Below, piece after piece: positions 35,900 to 44,269 of a stretch of 64,000 nucleotides of DNA. The position numbers and the translations under genes were made by a program. How positions within the stretch are numbered: the first letter of the stretch is position 1; each line of letters opens with the position of its first letter. The notes below the pieces were generated by a model. The model did no database searches, was not told the origin of the DNA, and worked only from the letters and a program-made list of their open reading frames with translations. This DNA is from Leucobacter sp. wl10 (GTDB taxonomy: Bacteria; Actinomycetota; Actinomycetes; Actinomycetales; Microbacteriaceae): NCBI RefSeq assembly GCF_003569785.1, contig NZ_KZ983988.1, positions 186,001-250,000 on the forward strand, in the 5' to 3' direction.

Positions 35900-37531
35900 C
35901 TACGCCTCGTGCACCGCGCGGCCGTCGACAACGGTGAGCCGGATCGGCACCTCGGGCAGCTCGTCCGGAGTCGCCTCGACCGGGTCGGCGCCCCAGACCG
36001 TGAGATCCGCGACGGCGCCCACCGAGATGACGCCGCGATCCCCGTGCCCGCGGGCCCGGGCGGGCCACAGCGTGTACGCCAGCAGCGCCTCCTCCCCCGT
36101 CAGCCGCTGCGACGGCTCGAAGACATGGGCCGACGGGTCGCCGGGCGTACGCCTGCCGCGGGCCCACGCCATGCCCAGCCGCGGATCGTACTGCGCCACG
36201 GGCCAGTCCGAGCCGAGCACGAGCGTCGCCCCCGCGTCGAGCACGTCACGCGCGCGGTAGCCCGTCGCGTCGCGGCCGGGGCCGAGCCGCACGGCCCAGT
36301 TGTCGCTGCCGTCGGCAGCCCGCCACTGCATGTGCAGCGGCTGCATGGACGCGGTGGCACCGAGTCCCGCGAGCTGCCGCAGCCGCTCGACGTCGGCGTC
36401 CGAGAGCACCTCCAGGTGCTCGATGGAGTGGAACGGCAGGCCCTCGCGCGGCGGCAGCGCCGCGTAGACGTCGAGTACGCGGCTCACCGCGTAGTCGCCG
36501 ACCGCGTGCGTCGCGATGAGCATGCCTGCGTCGTGGTAGGCGCGCACCACCTCGGCGTATCGCTCCCACGACGGCCAGAACGAGGCCCGCCCGTCTCCGC
36601 AGGCGTCCGGCGCGTGCAGCCAGGCCGTGCCCGTGTCGATCACGCCGTCGCTGAACAGCTTGATGGCGCCCGTCTGCCACAGGCGCCCGCGGCGGTCCTT
36701 CGCCGCGACGACACGGGCCACGTCGTCGTCGGTGTCGCCGACGGCGTGCCAGTGGTGCACGGTGACGCGGTGATCCAGCTCGCCCCGGCCCTCGAGCTCG
36801 GCCAGCAGCTCGACCGTGCGATCCTTGCCGTCCATGATGGCCCCGCCCGTGAGCCCGGCCGCCGCCAGCCTGCGGAACATGTCGCGCAGGGCGTCGCGCT
36901 CCTCGTCGGGCGAGGGCTTCGGCGCGGCGTCGAACAGCAAATTGTAGGCCGTGGGCTCCCGCAGCTCGCCCGTCGGCGAACCGTCGGCATCCACCACGAC
37001 CTCGCTGGCGTCGTCGAAGTCGCGCGCCCCGGCGATGCCCGCGGCGGCGAGCGCGGGAGCGGTGCCGAGCGCCGTGTGCAGGTCGTAGCAGATGAGCGCG
37101 ACCGGGCGGCCGGGGGCCGCGTCCTCGAGCAGGTCGCCGCGCATGCCGGTCGCCTCGAACGGCTCGTACTCGAGGTTCCAGCCGCGCAGCCAGGCGCCCT
37201 CGGGCAGGCGCGCGTGCTCGGCCGCGAGTGCCTCGCGCAGCTCGTCGATCGTGCCGAGCCCGCCGAGGTCGACGCCATCCGTGACCTCGGCCGCCCAGTG
37301 GGGGTGGGTATGGGAGTCGAAGAGGCCCGGGGTCACGGTCGCTCCGGAGACGTCTCGCACGGGGATCGCGGCGGCCGAGGCCTCGGCACGGACGGCGTCG
37401 TCGTCGCCGATCGACGCGATGCGCCCCCTTCGGATGAGGATCGCGGTGGCGTCGTGGTGCTCGCCGGTGTTGGTGCGCAGTCGCGCCCCGACGAGCGCGA
37501 GGTCTCCTCCGGTGGCGGTGCGGTCGTGCAT
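35900..37531 (-). CDS. Amidohydrolase, YtcJ-like
   Basis: 543-residue metal-dependent hydrolase. Metal site: LFDSHTHPHWAAEVTDG (His-x-His near residue 70), GAIKLFSDGVIDTGTAWL (carboxylated lysine type), LIATHAVGDYAVSRVL, HSIEHLEVLSDADVERL, and LGSDWPVAQYDPRLGM near the C-terminus. YtcJ-type proteins (PF07969) hydrolyse amides or esters of largely unknown identity. It is the last intact gene of the leftward run that starts with the XRE-cupin regulator and PotD1, and follows an oxidase remnant. ATG 37531 has GGAAGGAG upstream. Confidence 0.88.
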   Translation of the reverse strand: MHDRTATGGDLALVGARLRTNTGEHHDATAILIRRGRIASIGDDDAVRAEASAAAIPVRDVSGATVTPGLFDSHTHPHWAAEVTDGVDLGGLGTIDELREALAAEHARLPEGAWLRGWNLEYEPFEATGMRGDLLEDAAPGRPVALICYDLHTALGTAPALAAAGIAGARDFDDASEVVVDADGSPTGELREPTAYNLLFDAAPKPSPDEERDALRDMFRRLAAAGLTGGAIMDGKDRTVELLAELEGRGELDHRVTVHHWHAVGDTDDDVARVVAAKDRRGRLWQTGAIKLFSDGVIDTGTAWLHAPDACGDGRASFWPSWERYAEVVRAYHDAGMLIATHAVGDYAVSRVLDVYAALPPREGLPFHSIEHLEVLSDADVERLRQLAGLGATASMQPLHMQWRAADGSDNWAVRLGPGRDATGYRARDVLDAGATLVLGSDWPVAQYDPRLGMAWARGRRTPGDPSAHVFEPSQRLTGEEALLAYTLWPARARGHGDRGVISVGAVADLTVWGADPVEATPDELPEVPIRLTVVDGRAVHEA

Positions 37532-37548
37532 GGGGGGCTCCTTCCGGA

Positions 37549-37815
37549 TCAGTGACGCCCGATGGCGTCGAAGTGCTCGCGCGGGGTCGATGCGCCGCCG
37601 AAGCGGCGCGGGTCCCAGCGGCGCTGGGACTCGGGATCGCCGTCCCCGCCCGCGACGAGATCGGCGAGGTACTCGCCCATGAATGCAGCGTACTTGAACC
37701 CCTCGCCGGAGTCGCCGCAGGCGAGCACCGCGGAGGGGTGGGTGCGCCCGAGAGCGGCCGGCAGCCTCCAGGCGCAGCCGCCCGCCACGATCGCGCGGTC
37801 TCTCATGGTCTTCAT
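37549..37815 (-). pseudogene. C-terminal remnant of an FAD-dependent amine oxidase (sarcosine oxidase type)
   Basis: The minus strand reads HPSAVLACGDSGEGFKYAAFMGEYLADLVAGG, then ESQRRWDPRRFG. The GDSGEGFKYAAFMGEYLADL piece is the C-terminal FAD-pyrophosphate-proximal motif of monomeric sarcosine oxidase-like enzymes. Only about 80 residues are present, with no N-terminal GxGxxG. An intact DAO-type oxidase lies 0.5 kb upstream, so this may be a decayed second oxidase. Confidence 0.7.
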
Positions 37816-37903
37816 CCCTCCTTCGGTCGAGGATCGGCGCCCGGTCGGACGGGGCCCGCGACGTGCCTCCGGCCGGACGCGCAACCCGACGGCCCCGAGA
37901 CCC

Positions 37904-38266
37904 TCAGTCGTCGATCGTGGTGTAGTGCTTGCGCAGCGGCCCGTGCACCCGCCACACGCCCTTCCAGCCGGAGGGCATCACCATCACGTCTCCCGGGCCG
38001 AACTCCTCGGGCTCCTCGCCCTCGACCTCGACCGTCACCCGCCCCGAGAGGATGGTGCAGATCTCGGTGTAGCCGTCGCGCTCAGCCGTGAAGGCGCCGG
38101 GCGCGCACTCCCAGAGGCCCGTGGCGATCCTGCCGTCGGTACCGCCCGTCCATACCATCAGGGCGGCCTCGGTCTGCCCCTCGACGAGTGCCGTCGGCTT
38201 CGGCGCGTGCGCGCCGAGCTCGACGCCGGCGGTGTCGTGGGCGGAGTGTGTGCGGATGGTGCTCAT
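37904..38266 (-). CDS. Cupin domain protein
   Basis: 120-residue single-domain beta-barrel of the cupin type found next to amine/ureide enzymes (PF05899). Seen: GLWECAPGAFTAERDGYTEICTILSGRVTVEVEGEEPEEFGPGDVMVMPSGWKGVW in parts. Only weak metal-ligand positions are present (a His is missing at the first motif; Glu and Asp are there). ATG 38266 follows GAGGAGCAC. It follows the DAO oxidase by 24 bp in the same unit. Confidence 0.85.
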   Translation of the reverse strand: MSTIRTHSAHDTAGVELGAHAPKPTALVEGQTEAALMVWTGGTDGRIATGLWECAPGAFTAERDGYTEICTILSGRVTVEVEGEEPEEFGPGDVMVMPSGWKGVWRVHGPLRKHYTTIDD

Positions 38267-38290
38267 GTGCTCCTCGTTCTGAGATCTCGA

Positions 38291-39661
38291 TCAGTGCCGC
38301 CCGGTGATCACGTCGGCGACGTGCGCGATGGGCGAGGTCTTCTCGCGACCCCCGAGCTCCGCGCGATCGGCGACCCCGTAGGCGGCGTAGAGCCCCTTGG
38401 TCGCGATCCAGCGCAGCGGTTCCGGCTCCCACTTGCGCACGCGGTGATTCACCCAGGGCAGCGACACCAGCTCGCTGTCGTCGCCGAGGACCAGATCGGC
38501 GATGGTGCGGCCGGCGAGATTCGTGGAGGTGACGCCGGTGCCGACGTAGCCGCCGCCCCAGGCGATGCCCGTCTCGCGGTCGAGCCCGACCGTCGCGGCC
38601 CAGTCGCGGGGCACGCCGAGCACGCCGGACCACACGTGGTCGATGGCGGCGCCCCGCGTCGCCGGGAAGAAGCGGTGCAGGATCTCGCTCAGGGTCTCGA
38701 CCGTGACCAGGGGCGTCCGGCCGTCGGTATCGGTCTTCGATCCGTACCTGTAGGGCACCCCGCGGCCGCCGATCGCGATCCGGTCGTCGGCGGTGCGCTG
38801 GGCGTACATGTAGACGTGGGCGAAGTCTCCGAGCACCTCGCCCTCGCTCCAGTGCAGTTCGTCCCACACCTCCCCAGGCAGCGGCTCGGTGGCGATGAGC
38901 GACGAGTTCATCGGCAGCCACAGCCGCTTGAGCCCCTTCAGCCCCGCCGTGAATCCCTCCGTTGCGCGCACGATGTACTCGGCCGACACCGTACCGTGCG
39001 TGGTGCGCAGCCGGTGGGGTTCGATCTCCACCACGCGGGTGCGCTCGTAGATCTCGACGCCGAGTCTTTCGACGGCGTCGGCGAGGCCCGCGGCGAGCTT
39101 GGCGGGCTGGATCCGCGCGGCGTGCGGATGCCACACGGCCGCCCGCGTGCCCGCGACGTTGATCTTGGCCCTCGCCTCATCGGCCTCGAGGAGTCGGAGA
39201 TCCGTGTACCGCCACGACTGCTCCTCGGCCGCGAATGCGCGGAGCCTCGCCTCCTGCGCCGGTGCGTGGGCGACGTTGAACTCGCCTCCCTTCTTGATGT
39301 CGGCGTCGATCCCCTCCGCCGCGGCCACGCGGATCACCTCGTCGACGGTCTCGTTCATGGCCCGCTGGAACCGCTCGGCCGCGTCTCGACCGTGCGTCGG
39401 CTCGTACTGGGCGCGGCCTCCGGTGATCGCGGCGGTGAGCCAGCCGCCGTTGCGGCCGGACGCGCCGTAGCCGGCGTGCCGCTGCTCGACGACGACGACG
39501 CGCAGCTCCGGGCGCGCCTGTTTGAGGTAGTAGGCGGTCCAGAGGCCGGTGTAGCCGGCCCCCGCGATCGCGACGTCGGCGGTCAGGTTGCCCGGGAGCT
39601 CGGGGCGCTGCTTCGGGGCGCCGACCTGCTGCCACCAGTGGGAGACGTTGCCGTTGATCAT
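38291..39661 (-). CDS. FAD-dependent amine oxidase, DAO family (PuuB-like)
   Basis: 456-residue flavoprotein resembling gamma-glutamylputrescine oxidase and related amine oxidases, which turn an amine into an aldehyde plus ammonia and H2O2. The N-terminal Rossmann loop is DVAIAGAGYTGLWTAYYLKQ; then GYGASGRNGGWLTAAITGG. The middle includes NVAGTRAAVWHPHAARIQPAKLA. The FAD-facing C-terminal part includes IAWGGGYVGTGVTSTNLAGRTIADLV. It sits directly after the PotA1 gene (43 bp), so the importer probably delivers its substrate. ATG 39661 has AGAAGGA upstream. Confidence 0.9.
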   Translation of the reverse strand: MINGNVSHWWQQVGAPKQRPELPGNLTADVAIAGAGYTGLWTAYYLKQARPELRVVVVEQRHAGYGASGRNGGWLTAAITGGRAQYEPTHGRDAAERFQRAMNETVDEVIRVAAAEGIDADIKKGGEFNVAHAPAQEARLRAFAAEEQSWRYTDLRLLEADEARAKINVAGTRAAVWHPHAARIQPAKLAAGLADAVERLGVEIYERTRVVEIEPHRLRTTHGTVSAEYIVRATEGFTAGLKGLKRLWLPMNSSLIATEPLPGEVWDELHWSEGEVLGDFAHVYMYAQRTADDRIAIGGRGVPYRYGSKTDTDGRTPLVTVETLSEILHRFFPATRGAAIDHVWSGVLGVPRDWAATVGLDRETGIAWGGGYVGTGVTSTNLAGRTIADLVLGDDSELVSLPWVNHRVRKWEPEPLRWIATKGLYAAYGVADRAELGGREKTSPIAHVADVITGRH

Positions 39662-39704
39662 TCGGGGTTCCTTCTCGGGTTCGAGGAGCGGGGTGTGGAG
39701 CGGT

Positions 39705-40718
39705 TCAGGAGGGGAAGACCGAGGCGAGTGCGGGATCCCAGCTGAGCACGGCAGGTTCGTTCTCGCCGCGCAGCCAGTCGACCGCGTTCTCGCTCCGCAC
39801 CACGCCGGTGCTGCCGTCGGGGAGCACGATCTCGAACTTCCAGCCCGAACCGAGGTAGATGGCCTGTCGCACCGTGACCGGCACGGCGGCGCGGCCCGGG
39901 CCGACCCGGTCGGCGGCGGCGAACAGTTCGCCGTGCTCGGGACGCACCACGGTCATCGTGCCGTCGTCGCCGCGCACCATGGTGGACTCCCCGATGAAGC
40001 CCGCGACGAAGAGCGACGCGGGCCTCTCGTAGAGCTCCTTCGAGGTGCCGACCTGCTCGATGCGGCCCTGGTCGAACACGGCGATGCGGTCGGAGAGCGT
40101 GAGCGCCTCCTCCTGATCGTGCGTCACGAAGACGAAGGTGCGACCGACCTCGCGGTGGATCCGTCGCAGCTCGAGCTGCAGGCGTTCGCGCAGCTGCTTG
40201 TCGAGAGCGCCCAGGGGCTCGTCGAGCAGGAGCACCTGCGGCTCGAACACCAGCGCCCGCGCGAGCGCGACGCGCTGCTGCTGACCGCCCGACAGCTCCT
40301 TCGGGTAGCGGTCCTCGAAGCCGGCGAGCCCCGCGGTTTCGAGCGCCTTCCGCGCCTGCCGGCCCGCCTCCGCCCTCGCCACCTTGCGCTGACGCAGCGG
40401 GAAGAGCACGTTGTCGAGCACGGTGAGGTGCGGGAAGAGGGCGTAGTGCTGGAACACGATGCCGAGCCCCCGCCGATGCACCGGCACGTCATCCATGCGC
40501 TTGCCGTCGATCTCGATGTATCCGGTCGTGAGGTCGGTGAAGCCCGCGATCAGGTTCAGGGTGGTGGTCTTGCCGGATCCCGACGGCCCCAGCAGGGTCA
40601 TGAACTCGCCGGGCTCGACGACGAGCGAGACGTCGTCGAGGGCCACCGACTTGGGGTAGTGCTTGGAGACTCCGGCGAGCACGATCTCCGCACCTGCGCG
40701 GTCAGCTCTTTCGGCCAC
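39705..40718 (-). CDS. PotA-type ABC transporter ATP-binding protein (operon 1)
   Basis: 337-residue ATPase of the spermidine/putrescine importer family. Walker A GPSGSGKTTTLNLIAG, Q-loop VFQHYALFPHLTVL, signature LSGGQQQRVALARAL, Walker B VLLLDEPLGALDKQ, H-loop VTHDQEEAL. A C-terminal TOBE-type domain follows (VRPEHGELFAAAD, QAIYLGSGWKFEI). GTG 40718 overlaps the permease gene by 17 bp and has GGAAGAACC upstream. Energises permeases encoded next to it. Confidence 0.93.
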   Translation of the reverse strand: MAERADRAGAEIVLAGVSKHYPKSVALDDVSLVVEPGEFMTLLGPSGSGKTTTLNLIAGFTDLTTGYIEIDGKRMDDVPVHRRGLGIVFQHYALFPHLTVLDNVLFPLRQRKVARAEAGRQARKALETAGLAGFEDRYPKELSGGQQQRVALARALVFEPQVLLLDEPLGALDKQLRERLQLELRRIHREVGRTFVFVTHDQEEALTLSDRIAVFDQGRIEQVGTSKELYERPASLFVAGFIGESTMVRGDDGTMTVVRPEHGELFAAADRVGPGRAAVPVTVRQAIYLGSGWKFEIVLPDGSTGVVRSENAVDWLRGENEPAVLSWDPALASVFPS

Positions 40719-41508
40719 GGTTCTTCCTTCCGCTGAGCACGAGCGCGCCGATCACGAGCGTCGTGGTGAAGACGAGGATGACGGTCGCGGCGGCGGCGAG
40801 CGTCGGGTCGGTGTCGCGGGTCACGCTCGCGTACATCAGCACCGGCAGCGTGTTGAGGTAGGGGCTCTTGATGAAGAGCGAGAGCACGACCTCGTCGAAC
40901 GAGGTGACGAAGGCGAACAGCGCTCCCGAGACCATGCCGGGCACGATGTTCGGCAGGGTGACCCTGAAGAAGGTCTCGATCCGATTCGCCCCCAGGCTGA
41001 GCGCCGCGAGTTCCAGGCGGTCGTCGAAGCCCGCGAAGCCCGCCGTGATCGCGATCACGGTGAACGGGAGCGCCAGGACCGTGTGGGCGAGCACGAAGCC
41101 GAGCACCGTGCCGACGAGCCCGAGCCCGAGGAAGATGGCGTAGATGCCGATCGCGACGACGATGCCGGGCACCACCATCGGGACGAGCAGGCCGATCCGC
41201 AGCGAATTCGCGAGCCGCTTGGAGATCAGTGCGCGCAGGCCGAGCGAGGCGAGCAGGCCGAGCACCGTCGCGACCAGGGCGACCAGCAGCCCGATCAGCA
41301 GCGAGTTCATGAGCGCCGACGTCCACTCGCGGCTCGTGAAGAACGACTCGTACCACTGCAGCGACCAGGTGTCGGGCGGGAACACGAAGGAGGCCTTGCC
41401 CGTGAAGCTGAGCGGGATCACCACCAGCGTGGGCGCGATCAGCCACAGCGCGACGATTCCGCTGATGGCCCAGAGCAGGCTCCTCGTGAGGGGTCGTATG
41501 CGATCCAT
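40702..41508 (-). CDS. PotC-type ABC transporter permease (operon 1)
   Basis: 268-residue inner membrane permease with six hydrophobic spans. The EAA loop reads ELAALSLGANRIETFFRVTLPNIVPG (about residues 165-190), the contact to the ATPase. FAFVTSFDEVVLSLFI follows, typical of PotC relatives. Starts 1 bp after the PotB stop. Transports amine-like substrates with PotB1. Confidence 0.93.
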   Translation of the reverse strand: MDRIRPLTRSLLWAISGIVALWLIAPTLVVIPLSFTGKASFVFPPDTWSLQWYESFFTSREWTSALMNSLLIGLLVALVATVLGLLASLGLRALISKRLANSLRIGLLVPMVVPGIVVAIGIYAIFLGLGLVGTVLGFVLAHTVLALPFTVIAITAGFAGFDDRLELAALSLGANRIETFFRVTLPNIVPGMVSGALFAFVTSFDEVVLSLFIKSPYLNTLPVLMYASVTRDTDPTLAAAATVILVFTTTLVIGALVLSGRKNRGRKS

Positions 41509-41509
41509 G

Positions 41510-42391
41510 TCAGAACACCTCCACGGAGATCCCCTTGCGCCTGGTCCCCCTCAGCACCAGGGCTACCAGGCCGAGCATGACGAACGTCGCGACCAGCAGG
41601 ATCACGCCGAGCGCGCCGCCGCGCCCCCACTGCAGCAGACTGCTCACCTGGGCGTAGATCGACTGCGCGAGCATGCTGTCGGAGGGTGACCCCAGCAGCG
41701 CAGGGGTCACGTAGAAGCCGAGGGCCTGGATGAAGACCATGAGGGAGCCGGCCGCGACCCCGGGCAGCGACAGCGGCACGAAGATTCGGAGGAAGGCGAC
41801 CGAGGGGCGTGCGCCCAGCGAGCGAGCGGCGGCTACCAGCCGACCATCGATTCCCGACATCACGGCGTACAGGGGAAGCACCATGAACGGCATCAGCACC
41901 TGGCTGAGGCCGATGAGCACCCCGAGGTTGGTGCGCAGCATCTGGAGGGGGCCGATCCCCACGAGGCCGAGCAGCGAGTTGACGAGCCCGGTGTCCTGCA
42001 GCAGCACGATCCAGGCGAAGGTGCGGATCATCAGGCTGGTCCAGAACGGGATCAGGGAGATGACGACCAGCACGACCCGCGCGCGGGACCCCACGACGGT
42101 CATCAGGAAGGCGTAGGGGTAGGCGAGCACCAGGCAGACGAGCGTGGCGGTCAGCGCGTTGCCGAAGGTGCGCAGGATCACGTCGATGTTCTGCGGGTTG
42201 TCGAAGACCCAGGCGTAATTGCCGAAGCCGGGCTCCGGCTCGCTGACGCTGCGCCACATGCTCTCGAGCACGGGATAGGCGAACACTCCGAGCAGCAGGG
42301 CGTACGCCGGGAGCAGGAGCAGGAGCGCTCGGAGCGGTGCGCGCCGCGAGGTGTTCGCGGAGCGCACCGCCGGAATGTTCGTCGTGGTCAC
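41510..42391 (-). CDS. PotB-type ABC transporter permease (operon 1)
   Basis: 293-residue permease, six spans. EAA loop VAAARSLGARPSVAFLRIFVPLSLPGVAAGS (about residues 188-218). GFYVTPALLGSPSDSMLAQSIYAQV is the classic PotB/PotH end. GTG start at 42391; 10 bp after PotD1. An early Y-rich stretch FLMTVVGSRARVVLVVI marks the cytoplasmic loops. Confidence 0.93.
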   Translation of the reverse strand: MTTTNIPAVRSANTSRRAPLRALLLLLPAYALLLGVFAYPVLESMWRSVSEPEPGFGNYAWVFDNPQNIDVILRTFGNALTATLVCLVLAYPYAFLMTVVGSRARVVLVVISLIPFWTSLMIRTFAWIVLLQDTGLVNSLLGLVGIGPLQMLRTNLGVLIGLSQVLMPFMVLPLYAVMSGIDGRLVAAARSLGARPSVAFLRIFVPLSLPGVAAGSLMVFIQALGFYVTPALLGSPSDSMLAQSIYAQVSSLLQWGRGGALGVILLVATFVMLGLVALVLRGTRRKGISVEVF

Positions 42392-42401
42392 GGGGACCCG
42401 C

Positions 42402-43523
42402 TCAGCCCTGGAGCCACTTCAGCCAGCGCTCGAGTTCGGCGTCGTAGTTCTCGGCCCACCACTTCGTGTCGGTGTTGACCATCTGATCGGCGATCTCGGG
42501 GTCGGTCGTGAGGAACTGCCGGCCCAGCTCGTCGAGCTGCGGCTGGGCGTCCGCGTTGACGGGCGAGTACGAGGTCAGCTCGGTCAGGCGCGCCTGCTGC
42601 TGAGCCCCCAGGTAGTAGTTGAGGAAGGCCATGGCCGCGTCGGGGTTCTTCGCGTTCTTCGGCACCGTGAGCGCCTCGTAGACCACCAGCGCCTGATTCC
42701 ACACCGGCTTGTAGTTGGCTCCGTTCTTGACCGCCTCGTAGCCGCGACCGGACCAGACCAGCGCCATGTCGGCCTCGCCCGATTCGATCATCTGGGTCGA
42801 CTCGGCTCCGGTCTTCCAGTAGATGAGGCTGTCGCGGATCGTGTCGATCTTCCGGTAGGCGCGATCCATGTCGAGCGGATAGAGCTGGTCCTCGGCGACG
42901 CCGTCCGCGAGCAGCGCGCCCTCGTAGATGCCGGGACCGATGTCCTCGAAGCCCGCGATGGCGCGCTTGCCGGGGAACTTCTCGGTGTCGAAGAAGTCCG
43001 CCCAGCCCGTGGGCGGATCCGGATACTTGTCGGCGTTGTACAGGAACACATAGCCGTACTGCATCGCCGGCACGTAGCAGTCGCCCACCAGGTTCGGGGG
43101 GGCATTCGAGACGTCCACGATCGACGTGTCGATGTTCATCAGCAGCCCCTTCTCGCCGCACTGCTTCTGCGCCCAGATCACGTCGGTGTCGACCACGTCC
43201 CACGTCACGTTGTTGCTGTCGACCTGCGCCTTGACCTTCGCATACTCGGTCGGGCCGTCCTCGAGCACGGTGGCGCCGGACGCCTCGGCGAAGGGCTTGC
43301 CCGCCGCCTCCATCTGCCCTTTCTGGAAGGAACCGCCCCACGATACGAAGCTGAGCGTCACGCCGTCGAGCGCGCCCTTCTTGACCGTCCCCGCCTCGGC
43401 CGGTCCGCTTCCGAGGTCCACTTCCATCGGACCGCCGCCCGCGCTGCATCCGACGAGTAGTGCACCGGCCGCGATCGCGGCGAGGGCGCCCGCGGCCGCA
43501 CGCCGCGCCATCTTCGATTTCAT
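42402..43523 (-). CDS. PotD-type substrate-binding lipoprotein 1
   Basis: 373-residue extracellular binding protein. Signal peptide MKSKMARRAAAGALAAIAA with lipobox LLVGC, so membrane-anchored. The mature part has VSWGGSFQKGQMEA, WDVVDTDVIWA, MALVWSGRGYEAVKNG, and GAQQQARLTELTSYSPVNADAQPQLDEL in parts. This last block is shared with binding protein 4 but not with 2 and 3. The C-terminus ends KWWAENYDAELERWLKWLQG. Family 1 PBPs of this type bind polyamines or amine-bearing acids; ligand unknown. ATG 43523 follows AAAGGAG. Confidence 0.92.
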   Translation of the reverse strand: MKSKMARRAAAGALAAIAAGALLVGCSAGGGPMEVDLGSGPAEAGTVKKGALDGVTLSFVSWGGSFQKGQMEAAGKPFAEASGATVLEDGPTEYAKVKAQVDSNNVTWDVVDTDVIWAQKQCGEKGLLMNIDTSIVDVSNAPPNLVGDCYVPAMQYGYVFLYNADKYPDPPTGWADFFDTEKFPGKRAIAGFEDIGPGIYEGALLADGVAEDQLYPLDMDRAYRKIDTIRDSLIYWKTGAESTQMIESGEADMALVWSGRGYEAVKNGANYKPVWNQALVVYEALTVPKNAKNPDAAMAFLNYYLGAQQQARLTELTSYSPVNADAQPQLDELGRQFLTTDPEIADQMVNTDTKWWAENYDAELERWLKWLQG

Positions 43524-43562
43524 GTCATCGTCTCCTTTGATGATGGGTGGTGACTGTTCGGA

Positions 43563-44192
43563 TCACGCCTGCCCGGCCCGGTGGGCCCGGGCGTCCTCCA
43601 CCCGGTCCACGGGCGTCGGCGGGCTGCAGATCCAGATGACCTCCGCGGTGCGGTCGGTTTCGTTGACCACGCGGTGGGGCACGGAGCTCAGAAACTCGAT
43701 CGAGTCGTCCTTGTCGAGCGAATAGCGTTCACCGCCGAGCTCCAGCACCACACTGCCGGAGACGACGACGAAGATCTCCTGCCCGTTGCCGTGCGCGTAA
43801 GGCTCGGCGCCGGTGCTGCTGCCGGGGCTGAAGAGCCCGGAGTAGACCTCGAGGTTGCGCAGCGGGGGCAGCGAGATCACGTACTTCTCGGCGCCCTCGA
43901 GCGGCACGTGCGGTCGATCCGCGGCCCGCAGCACTCCCCGGGTGTGGCCCGCGCCCGAGTCGAGGAGCTGGGCCGGACTGACGCCCAGCGCACCGGCGAT
44001 CTTCCGCAGGGAGGCGATGCTGGCGTTGGTGCGCCCGTTCTCGAGCTGGCTCAGGAAGCTCGAGCTCACTCCGGCCGCCGCCGCGAGGGTGCGCAGGCTC
44101 ATGCCGCGCAACTGCCTGAACGTCGCGACCCGCAAACCGAGCTCGGTATCCTCGTCCTCGTTCGACTCGACTGCCGCTGCTGGCCGCCCCAT
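43563..44192 (-). CDS. XRE family regulator with C-terminal cupin domain (PuuR-like)
   Basis: 209-residue regulator. The HTH is RVATFRQLRGMSLRTLAAAAGVSSSFLSQLENGRTNASI in parts (about residues 22-60). A cupin sensor follows (YAHGNGQEIFVVVSGSVVLELGGERYSLDKDDSIEFLSSVPHRVVNE in parts, about 127-175). This domain order is that of PuuR, the repressor of putrescine use. ATG 44192 has GGGAG 5 nt upstream. It lies 39 bp upstream of PotD1 on the same strand, with a large palindrome 26 bp further upstream, and probably controls operon 1. Confidence 0.92.
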   Translation of the reverse strand: MGRPAAAVESNEDEDTELGLRVATFRQLRGMSLRTLAAAAGVSSSFLSQLENGRTNASIASLRKIAGALGVSPAQLLDSGAGHTRGVLRAADRPHVPLEGAEKYVISLPPLRNLEVYSGLFSPGSSTGAEPYAHGNGQEIFVVVSGSVVLELGGERYSLDKDDSIEFLSSVPHRVVNETDRTAEVIWICSPPTPVDRVEDARAHRAGQA

Positions 44193-44217
44193 ATCGCTCC
44201 CTCGCGAGACTGAACAT

Positions 44218-44260
44218 GTTGATCACTTCACTGAACGACATGTTCAGTGAAGTGATCAAC
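44218..44260. promoter_or_regulatory. Perfect 19-bp-arm palindrome upstream of the XRE-cupin gene
   Basis: GTTGATCACTTCACTGAAC (44218-44236), 5-bp spacer GACAT, then the exact reverse complement (44242-44260), 43 bp in all. It lies 26 bp upstream of the XRE start and 10 bp after the stop of the preceding amidohydrolase. A partial half-site ACTGAACAT is repeated at 44209-44217. Inner half CTGAAC...GTTCAG could bind one dimer. Best explained as an operator of the regulator; the hairpin might also stop operon 2 transcription. Confidence 0.65.
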
Positions 44261-44269
44261 ACTGTACAG

